Assembly (NCBI RefSeq): GCF_007989625.1
Contig: NZ_BJUK01000036.1
Span: 1-38,017 of the forward strand
DNA length: 38,017 bases
Source: Bisbaumannia pacifica
GTDB taxonomy: Bacteria > Pseudomonadota > Gammaproteobacteria > Pseudomonadales > Halomonadaceae
Direction of reading: 5' to 3'
The notes beneath the pieces are model-generated. The model made no database searches. It saw only the letters and a list, made by a program, of their open reading frames with translations, and was not told the origin of the DNA. Each line of letters starts with the position of its first letter. Within the stretch, counting starts at the first letter, position 1. Both the position numbers and the translations under genes were made by a program. Positions 32,837 through 38,017 of this stretch are shown in pieces.

Positions 32837-33375
32837 GCTGCTGCCGGAACTATCTCATCGGCCAGCCACTGGCGGAGCCTATTCCGCGCCCGACGAGCCG
32901 CCACCTCCAGGGCCTCTACCGACTCAAACGGCGCCACGCCCTCGGCCATGCAGATCTGACGCAACAGCAGCGCCTGGCGCTCCACCAACTGACGGGCGGT
33001 CACCATCCACACGCTCTCGCCTGCCTTGTCCGGCCGGATGCGTGCCGCCTGCAATAGCATGGCCGCCGCCTGACGCCGCGGCAGTTTGCGCAGCAGCATC
33101 GCGCATGCCCGGTGCCACTCGCTGTCGGGTGAGTAACGCATCGACGCCAGCAGCATCTGATCGTGGCCGCCACCGCCACCCGGCATCTCGCCGGCCAGGG
33201 CTGCGATCGACACGGCCGGCCACCCTGGGCTGATATGCCGGTGATCCAGCTGCAGCTCCAGCATGGTATCGATGATCCGCGTCAATGCCGCCTGCCTGGC
33301 ACCCTCGCTGCCAGGCGCCGCCGCCACGACACTCCACGGATTGCCCGCCTTCAACCAGTAATCGTAATCCCGCAT
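32833..33375 (-). CDS. Putative late regulator in antiterminator-Q position
   Basis: The 180-residue, helix-rich, basic product starts MRDYDYWLKAGNPW and has a C-terminal helix-turn-helix-like stretch (SVEALEVAARRARNRLRQWLADEI, seen in two helices). No family is confidently recognised. It is the last gene before a candidate promoter, tandem terminators and the lysis genes, the place of antiterminator Q in lambda. The call rests on position; the protein might instead be another small DNA-binding protein. Confidence 0.6.
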   Translation of the reverse strand: MRDYDYWLKAGNPWSVVAAAPGSEGARQAALTRIIDTMLELQLDHRHISPGWPAVSIAALAGEMPGGGGGHDQMLLASMRYSPDSEWHRACAMLLRKLPRRQAAAMLLQAARIRPDKAGESVWMVTARQLVERQALLLRQICMAEGVAPFESVEALEVAARRARNRLRQWLADEIVPAAA

Positions 33376-33423
33376 CCTGTCGCCCCGTCTGTTGCCCGTG
33401 TTGCGTTGAATTCGTTGGCTCGC

Positions 33424-33445
33424 TGCCTATCCGTTGCCTATCCGT
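33424..33445. repeat. Tandem 11-base direct repeat
   Basis: TGCCTATCCGT occurs twice head to tail (33424-33434, 33435-33445), in the 89-base gap upstream of the Q-like gene. It may be a regulatory-protein site. The rest of the gap shows nothing else. Confidence 0.5.
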
Positions 33446-33464
33446 TGCCCCTACCCGTACTGCA

Positions 33465-33746
33465 TCAGCCCCTCGCCATCCTCATCATCAGATCCACTGA
33501 GCGCATGACCTCCTGCGGGCTCGGCCGGCCGGTAGGCCTCTTGGGAACCAAGCCCACCAGCCGACCGTCATCGTCATGCACCTCCTCCAGGCCCTCGCGC
33601 AGCTCGGCGGCCTGGGGCGACTCTCGCTCGCCAGCGCGATAGTGGCGGACCCTCTCGCAGAACCCCATCTCGTACAGGTCAGGCGGACCGCAGAGTTCGA
33701 GCACCTCGGCCCACTTCATCCACTTCCCCGAGGTGGAATAGTCCAT
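33465..33746 (-). CDS. Small phage protein of unknown function
   Basis: The 93-residue product (ATG at 33746, overlapping the RusA-like stop as TGATG; GTG at 33749 is also in frame) begins MDYSTSGKWMKWAEVLELCG and is charged with a hydrophobic C-terminal helix. No family is recognised. It is coupled to the RusA-like gene and closes the nin-like cluster. Confidence 0.55.
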   Translation of the reverse strand: MDYSTSGKWMKWAEVLELCGPPDLYEMGFCERVRHYRAGERESPQAAELREGLEEVHDDDGRLVGLVPKRPTGRPSPQEVMRSVDLMMRMARG

Positions 33747-34117
33747 CACGCCCCCTCGATCTCAATGATCTCCACCCAGGTTCCCGTCTCCGCCTTCCGG
33801 TCGATCTCCGGCGGCTCGAGAATCACTCGGCGCACATACTCCCCGCGGTCGTCCGGCAGGATGCCGGCGGCAACCAGGCCGTCCTCGAGGTGCTTCACGT
33901 TGAGCGAGTAATTGCTGGTGTCCCGGCGGCGCACGCCCTTCCCCAGGCGTGGCCGGAATACCAGATCGACCCGACCGCCTACCGGGCGGAGCCCCTCTTC
34001 CCTGACAGCATTGCGCACCAGCAGGTGGCAGGCATCCACCTCACGCTTTCTCCTGGCCCAGTGCTGGCGGGTACCGACATTAGTGCTGGCGGCCAGGTAG
34101 GGAACGAAGAGCCGCAT
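33746..34117 (-). CDS. RusA-like Holliday-junction endonuclease
   Basis: The 123-residue product has the RusA pattern: N-terminal FVPYLAASTNVGTRQHW, a basic segment RPRLGKGVRRRDTSNY (D66, N69), NVKHLEDGLVAAGILPDDRGEYV (acidic residues D79, D89, D90) and a beta C-terminus. RusA resolves Holliday junctions during phage recombination. The ATG at 34117 is coupled to the preceding gene (TGATG), with a purine-rich GAGGGGGAAG just upstream; a longer frame upstream is a shadow of the YbcO-like gene. Residue spacing is not identical to E. coli RusA, so divergence is likely. Confidence 0.7.
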   Translation of the reverse strand: MRLFVPYLAASTNVGTRQHWARRKREVDACHLLVRNAVREEGLRPVGGRVDLVFRPRLGKGVRRRDTSNYSLNVKHLEDGLVAAGILPDDRGEYVRRVILEPPEIDRKAETGTWVEIIEIEGA

Positions 34118-34431
34118 CACTTCCCCCTCACGTCGATCAGGCCCCGGCGGGCCAGTTGGTCGATGGTCAGCACAATGGCCCGGTCCAGGCGCGCCCGGCG
34201 CTCCTCCCGGCTCAGGATGCGGCCGTTGTCGATCTCGCCGTGGCAGTCCGGGCAGATCGCCGCGGTCAGGCAGTCGCTGGCCTTCTGCCCCCGGCCACGG
34301 TCCTGGTTCGAGTGGGCGGCCTGGATGCCGTAGGCACCGCACAGCACGCAGGTCTCGATTTCGTGCACCGCGGACAGCCAAGCCCGGGAACGGTATGGGC
34401 CACTCGGCAGATAGCTCTCGTTCGGTAACAT
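34117..34431 (-). CDS. YbcO-like zinc nuclease (DUF1364-type)
   Basis: The 104-residue product carries a zinc-binding/nuclease layout: C28-x2-C31 (ETCVLCGAYG), H40 in AAHSNQDRGRGQKASD, and C60-x2-C63-H64 in ICPDCHGEID. This matches the phage YbcO/DUF1364 group of small HNH-like DNases found next to NinB and RusA in lambdoid phages. The ATG at 34431 is coupled through TGATG to the upstream gene. It probably acts in phage DNA recombination or processing; the substrate is unknown. Confidence 0.7.
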   Translation of the reverse strand: MLPNESYLPSGPYRSRAWLSAVHEIETCVLCGAYGIQAAHSNQDRGRGQKASDCLTAAICPDCHGEIDNGRILSREERRARLDRAIVLTIDQLARRGLIDVRGK

Positions 34432-34934
34432 CAAGCGGCCTCCTTGTACTGGGCCGGGTCCATGCCCTTGAGGTTCGGATCGGTCAGACGGAAGCCCAGG
34501 GACGTGAAGTGCTGCCAGCAGGCGTCCAGGTACTCGGTTTTCTGGGCTGCGGTCATCAGCCGGGTCACCTGGGAGTCGATGGGCTCCTGCATTAGCTCGA
34601 GCTTCTCGGCGTAATCCCGTGGGCGGATCAGGCGGTCATAGACCTCGCGGAACGCCTCGCTGTCCCGACGCAGGATCGGCACTCCGAAGTGCAGCTTGCA
34701 GAAACCGCGGTACTCCTCGGCGGTCATGTCGCCCTGGGCGGCGGCTTCGGCACACCACTTGCGCTGGAGCTTGTTCTGCTCCCAACTCCGGCGCTTCTCC
34801 CGCTTGCGGACGATGATCTCCACCTCCCCCCAGCGACCGATGGCCTCGGTCACCACCCCGGCGAGCTTGGCCACGGTGGCCATGGCCTCCTGCAGGGTGC
34901 CGGCCCGGCTGACGTACTGCTTTGGCTTGCTCAT
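34431..34934 (-). CDS. NinB-like recombination protein
   Basis: The 167-residue product has a helical N-terminus, then VEIIVRKREKRRSWEQNKLQRKW, which resembles the NinB (ORF-family) core where an RS-x-EQN motif leads a helix, and a helical C-terminal part with KLHFGVPIL and TAAQKTEYLDACWQHF. NinB-type proteins bind single-stranded DNA and promote recombination. It lies just upstream of the YbcO-like and RusA-like genes, the usual nin order. It could be a different phage protein with a similar helical start. Confidence 0.5.
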   Translation of the reverse strand: MSKPKQYVSRAGTLQEAMATVAKLAGVVTEAIGRWGEVEIIVRKREKRRSWEQNKLQRKWCAEAAAQGDMTAEEYRGFCKLHFGVPILRRDSEAFREVYDRLIRPRDYAEKLELMQEPIDSQVTRLMTAAQKTEYLDACWQHFTSLGFRLTDPNLKGMDPAQYKEAA

Positions 34935-35233
34935 GCCGCATCACCCCCACCGCCCCAGGCGGTCACCAACCGGTATTCGTGGGGCCGGGCCCTACCAGGG
35001 CCTGATACCTCGCGGCTGACGATGGTCTGGCCGTAGCCGCGCAGCTGGCGAATGCGCGCCGAGATGGCGGCGTGGCTGTCCATGCGCTCGAACCGGGCGA
35101 GGATGGCCTCGCCGATCTCGTGCAGCTGCAGCCAGTAGTCCGCGTCACGCAACACCAAGTAGACCCGGCCCAGCTGCGACTCGGGATTGTCTAGGCGCCG
35201 ATCCCGGCGGCGCAGTTCGGTGACGGTGCCCAT
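34931..35233 (-). CDS. Small winged-helix DNA-binding protein
   Basis: The roughly 100-residue product (ATG 35233; an ATG at 35236 is directly in front) has a winged-helix feel: ADYWLQLHEIGEAILARFERMDSHAAISARIRQLRGYGQTIVSREV, with two helices and a beta-hairpin wing. It overlaps the next gene by four bases (ATGA). It is probably a regulator or replication accessory; no named family is recognised. Confidence 0.6.
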   Translation of the reverse strand: MGTVTELRRRDRRLDNPESQLGRVYLVLRDADYWLQLHEIGEAILARFERMDSHAAISARIRQLRGYGQTIVSREVSGPGRARPHEYRLVTAWGGGGDAA

Positions 35234-35448
35234 CATGCGGCCCTCCCTGTGAGCCAGTTGACGAAACGATCCCAGGCGCCGGGACTGGCTCGGCGCAGGA
35301 CATGGTCCAAGGTCAGGCCATGCGGCTGACCATCGATCTCGACCAGCACCTCTCCGGTCGAGCTGAAATAACGAATCGGCACGATGCCCTGGCGGCGGAG
35401 CGCCTCGAGCTGCTGCGGGGTGAACATCTGGGCGGCTGGAATGCTCAT
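35233..35448 (-). CDS. Small phage protein of unknown function
   Basis: The 71-residue product (MSIPAAQMFTPQQLEALRRQGIVPIRYFSSTGEVLVEIDG) has a helix followed by a short beta hairpin. It shares the TGATG coupling used through this cluster and starts 12 bases after the helicase stop. No family is recognised. Confidence 0.55.
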   Translation of the reverse strand: MSIPAAQMFTPQQLEALRRQGIVPIRYFSSTGEVLVEIDGQPHGLTLDHVLRRASPGAWDRFVNWLTGRAA

Positions 35449-35460
35449 GGTGATGCCCTC

Positions 35461-36834
35461 CTAGACGGCGAAACGTTCAGGCTCAGCGGCCGGGGCCGCC
35501 TGGGGCGGAAATTCGCGGTGATAGGCCGAGATGTTCTCGGCGGTCGCCGGCAGCAGCCGCGAACGACTCAGGTCGCACACCACGTTGACGGTGCCCACCT
35601 CGCCATCGCGCTGCTTGGCCACGATCAGCTCAGCCACACCGGGATAGGCACAATCCGGGTTGTGCTTCGCCTCGCGGTAGATGAACAGGATCATGTCGGC
35701 GTTGTGTTCGAGGGATGCTGACTCGCGTAGGTCAGACATCACCGGGCGCTTGTCGCCGCGCTTGGTGTTCTCGCGGTTGATCTGGGCCAGCAGGATCACC
35801 GGGCAGGACAGCTCTTTGGCAAGGATCTTCGCGGACTTCGACACCTCGGCCATCTGCTGCTCGCGGGGGATGGACTTGTCGTCCGGCTGGACGATGCCGG
35901 CGTGGTCGATGATCACGCAGCCCAGCTCGCCGTAATGCTCCTTCCAGCGCTTGGCGGCGGCGCGCATCTGCGTCGGCGTCAGCCCTGGGCGGTCATCGAT
36001 CACCAGCCCCGCTTCCTTGGCTACCTTCACGCCAGCCGTGATCTGCTGCCAGCCTTCGCTGTCCATGTGGCGCTGCGGGTTCTTGAGAGCATCCAGCTTG
36101 ATCCCGGTATGCGAGCCCATGACGCGGTTCAGCACCTGCTCCTTGCGCATCTCGAGCTGGAACATCACTGCCGGCTTGTTCTGGCGCAGGCACACGCTAT
36201 CGAGGATATGGGCGGCCACCACGGTCTTGCCCATGCCTGACTCCCCACCCAGGACAATCAGGTCCTCGGGGTGCATGCCGCTGGTCTTGGCGTCCAACTC
36301 GGGAATGTTGAACAACACGCCCATCGGGTCGATCTGGCCGTTGAATCGGGCATCCAGCTCGTCTACCCAGCTCAGCAGCCAGTCCCCGACCGGCTTGACC
36401 TTGCCGGCCCGTTGGCCCATGACGCCGGCCAGCTTGGCTTGAGCCTGGTCGATCACTTCGGCCAGCTCACTATTCGGCACCTTGAGCCGCTCGCCCAGCT
36501 CGTCGAGAGAGATCTGCAGTCGGCGACGCAGCGCCTTGTCGTGCACCGCCTCGGCGTAATGCTTGGCGTGCTGAGGGTTCGGCGTGTTGCGGGTCAACTC
36601 GACCAGGCCCTGCAGGCCGCCGTACTCGCCCTGGTAGTCGATAACCAGCTCGTGGAGCGACACCACGTCCACGCCATCGCCCATCGCCAGCTGCTGGATG
36701 GCCGACCACATGGCGCGATGGTGAGTCAGGTAGAAATCCTCGGCGGCGACAATGGCCGACGCGACATCGACTTGGCTCGGGTCCAGCAGACATGCGCCGA
36801 TCAGGCTGGCTTCCGCTTCCTGGCTGTAGATCAT
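35461..36834 (-). CDS. Replicative DNA helicase, DnaB family
   Basis: The 457-residue protein has an N-terminal DnaB domain (SQEAEASLIGACLLDPS onward) and a RecA-like helicase core with Walker A GESGMGKT (197-204), Walker B IIDHAGI and the later box LLAQINRENTKRGDKRPVMSDLRES. A phage-encoded helicase of this kind removes the need for host DnaB loading. The ATG at 36834 overlaps the initiator stop by four bases; an upstream extension lies in the initiator shadow. The pairing with the O-like initiator is standard. Confidence 0.9.
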   Translation of the reverse strand: MIYSQEAEASLIGACLLDPSQVDVASAIVAAEDFYLTHHRAMWSAIQQLAMGDGVDVVSLHELVIDYQGEYGGLQGLVELTRNTPNPQHAKHYAEAVHDKALRRRLQISLDELGERLKVPNSELAEVIDQAQAKLAGVMGQRAGKVKPVGDWLLSWVDELDARFNGQIDPMGVLFNIPELDAKTSGMHPEDLIVLGGESGMGKTVVAAHILDSVCLRQNKPAVMFQLEMRKEQVLNRVMGSHTGIKLDALKNPQRHMDSEGWQQITAGVKVAKEAGLVIDDRPGLTPTQMRAAAKRWKEHYGELGCVIIDHAGIVQPDDKSIPREQQMAEVSKSAKILAKELSCPVILLAQINRENTKRGDKRPVMSDLRESASLEHNADMILFIYREAKHNPDCAYPGVAELIVAKQRDGEVGTVNVVCDLSRSRLLPATAENISAYHREFPPQAAPAAEPERFAV

Positions 36835-37916
36835 GCGACCTCTCCCTTGAAAATCTTGACCGTCTCCTGCTGCTTGACCGCCCAGGACAGCCGGCACCAG
36901 CGGGCAGCGTCCTCGCGCTGGATGCGATCCACGGCCGCCAGGCGGCGGAACACTTCGCGGTAGAACGCCACGCCCTCGGGCTCCTCGGTAAACACCGGCT
37001 TGCCGGTGCTGGCCCGGGGCTTGGTCTTGAAGTTCTGCCAGGCGTTGGCCAGGGCCTGGAATCCGTGGCTCTCGGGCGTCCAGTCCTCGGGGCTGACCTT
37101 CTCGATGTGCGCCGGCATCTCGGCATTCCAGGCCTCAATGATGGCGGCGTGCGGGCAGCGCTCGGGCAGCTCGTCTTCCCAGCGCTGCTGGTTCAGGTAG
37201 GTCGTCGGGTGCATGGCATCGAACCCCAGTTCGCCAGTGCCGAGCCGGGCGGTGATGTTGTCGGCCAACATCTGGGCGAACGCGGCGGGATCCTGGTGCT
37301 TGCGAGCATGCTTCGCGAAAGCCGCCTCGGCCTTCTTGCGGTTCTTCTTGGGCAGGCCGGCGTTGTAGAAAATCTCGAAGGCAGCGCGGTGCGATTGCAC
37401 ATTTCCCAACCCGTTAGGGTTGGGTATGTCTTTCCTGTCTTTCTTTGCTAGGGCATCTTGCCCTGACTGAGCTAGGGCATCTTGCCCTGACTCAGGGCAT
37501 CTTTCGGGAGGGGTTTTCTTGCGGGTCTCAGCGGACATCCACTCGCCGTGATGCTTGTTCAGGGACACTGGGGAGCGGCTGCCTCCATGGCGGATAACGA
37601 CCCGGCGACGGATCAGCTCGTTGAGCACCTTGGAGCAGTCGGACTCGTGCAAGCCGGTGCCGCCGGCGATGAACGTGGACGACATACGCTTAGCCTTGAC
37701 GTTCCAGCCGTAGGTCTGGCGGATGACGAAGTGCACCACACGGAACTCCCGCGCAGTGAAATCGGCTTGGCATAGGGCGTCTAGGAGCTCGCTGGCGATC
37801 CTTGTGAATCCATCTTCCAATTGAGGACCCCTTGGCGCCTCACGGCGCGTTGGTTCGGGCTCATGTCCTGGCAGATAGGCAACATTGCTCATGTTGCGGT
37901 CGGGGGCGGTCTGCAT
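36831..37916 (-). CDS. Lambda-O-like replication initiator
   Basis: The 361-residue protein has a replication-protein-O N-terminal winged helix (GFTRIASELLDALCQADFTAREFRVVHFVIRQTYGW, about 36-71). A linker and a basic region rich in repeated SGQDALA follow, then a helical C-terminal part expected to contact the helicase. CAGGAG lies eight bases before ATG 37916. As in lambda, the linker DNA contains dyad iterons and a purine-rich strand. One GNRA-loop hairpin sits within its coding sequence near the start, giving the residues REAPRG. It is coupled to the helicase gene by ATGA. Confidence 0.85.
   Translation of the reverse strand: MQTAPDRNMSNVAYLPGHEPEPTRREAPRGPQLEDGFTRIASELLDALCQADFTAREFRVVHFVIRQTYGWNVKAKRMSSTFIAGGTGLHESDCSKVLNELIRRRVVIRHGGSRSPVSLNKHHGEWMSAETRKKTPPERCPESGQDALAQSGQDALAKKDRKDIPNPNGLGNVQSHRAAFEIFYNAGLPKKNRKKAEAAFAKHARKHQDPAAFAQMLADNITARLGTGELGFDAMHPTTYLNQQRWEDELPERCPHAAIIEAWNAEMPAHIEKVSPEDWTPESHGFQALANAWQNFKTKPRASTGKPVFTEEPEGVAFYREVFRRLAAVDRIQREDAARWCRLSWAVKQQETVKIFKGEVA
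37405..37503. other. Candidate replication origin inside initiator gene
   Basis: Two 22-base copies of a repeat at 37447-37468 and 37471-37492 (period 24) each contain the perfect dyad AGGGCA-TCT-TGCCCT. A third half-unit is at 37494-37503. Next to them is a pyrimidine-rich stretch (37425-37446) and a perfect eight-base-pair stem CCCAACCC/GGGTTGGG (37405-37424). Iterons beside a strand-asymmetric stretch within an O-type gene mirror lambda ori. Function is inferred from that layout. Confidence 0.65.
37835..37848 (-). repeat. GNRA-loop hairpin, copy J (inside initiator gene)
   Basis: GCGCC-GTGA-GGCGC on the transcript strand, five base pairs with a GUGA loop, inside the initiator coding region between the start segment and the winged helix. 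A TTG codon about 15 bases downstream could be an internal start, but the normal ATG has a good ribosome site. This copy shows the element is not limited to intergenic sites. Confidence 0.65.
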
Positions 37917-37945
37917 TACGCTTACTCCTGTGCTGTCTGCATATC

Positions 37946-37985
37946 GAAGCCCGGCGAGCTCCCCAGCTAGCGCCGGGCTTCTTTC
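37946..37985 (+). terminator. Terminator-like hairpin upstream of initiator gene
   Basis: GAAGCCCGGCG pairs perfectly with CGCCGGGCTTC (11 pairs); the 14-base loop can itself pair AGCT/AGCT. On the plus strand TTTCGTT follows, so it looks like a plus-strand terminator or a bidirectional one. No plus-strand gene precedes it in the window. Beyond it, to 38,017, lies a short repeat of GGCCT-type sequence and no gene. Confidence 0.5.
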
Positions 37986-38017
37986 GTTCGGGGCCTGGCC
38001 TATCAGGGCCTAGCGAG

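Noticed and set aside
34118-34381. Longer start for the RusA-like gene
   Set aside because: The extra 88 residues are an arginine/proline-rich shadow of the YbcO-like gene; ATG 34117 is coupled and has a purine-rich site.
36771-36897. Longer helicase start at 36897
   Set aside because: The upstream residues are a shadow of the initiator; ATG 36834 overlaps the initiator stop and starts the normal DnaB N-terminus.
23138-37848. Hairpin family as a CRISPR array
   Set aside because: Copies are scattered over 15-25 kb at gene starts, not regularly spaced, and the units are too short.

Overview
The window is the junction between a bacterial chromosome and an integrated podovirus-like prophage. 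The host part (about 1-4,500) is the conserved lepA-lepB-rnc-era block on the minus strand. It has high GC and strongly GC-ending codons. The order and protein sequences fit a gammaproteobacterium, and a Halomonas-like (Halomonadaceae) host is my best guess. The genus is an inference, not something the sequence proves.

From about 4.5 kb to the right edge nearly everything is one prophage, read on the minus strand, so its early genes are at the right and its late genes run leftward. Right to left: a lambda-O-like initiator carrying an apparent replication origin inside its own coding sequence (36,831-37,916); a DnaB-type helicase; a 'nin-like' set of small coupled genes (winged-helix, NinB-like, YbcO-like zinc nuclease, RusA-like resolvase); a gene in the position of antiterminator Q (32,833-33,375), followed by a candidate promoter and tandem terminators; a lysis cassette (lambda-R-type endolysin, XhlA-like coiled-coil/membrane protein, small lipoprotein); an accessory pocket (alpha/beta hydrolase fused to a Gp49/Gp66 domain, a DUF2829/Tad2-like protein, a small unknown); terminase small and large subunits; portal; scaffold; N4-gp56-family capsid; head-tail adaptor; tail-tube-like protein; fibre; beta-propeller; fibre-assembly-like protein; a DUF4214 protein; four internal/ejection-type proteins; and finally a 2,544-residue polyvalent virion protein with a ParB-like domain, a metallopeptidase-like motif, a MuF-C/BECR nuclease-like domain and an LPD38-like C-terminal part.

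At the prophage's left end two plus-strand genes face the late operon: an AT-rich lipoprotein and a two-helix membrane protein. They look like morons. No integrase, repressor or second attachment site lies in the window, so the prophage must continue past 38,017.

The most unusual observations are: (1) a family of ten short hairpins with a GNRA tetraloop (GUGA or GGGA in the transcript), most of them just upstream of start codons, in at least two cases carrying the only visible Shine-Dalgarno; (2) a stretch of about 190 bp inside the giant gene where another reading frame, ending in a stop, has the GC-ending codon signature; (3) a lambda-like origin with dyad-symmetric iterons; (4) a lambda-like Q/pR'/tR' layout; and (5) several possible host-interaction or counter-defence genes.
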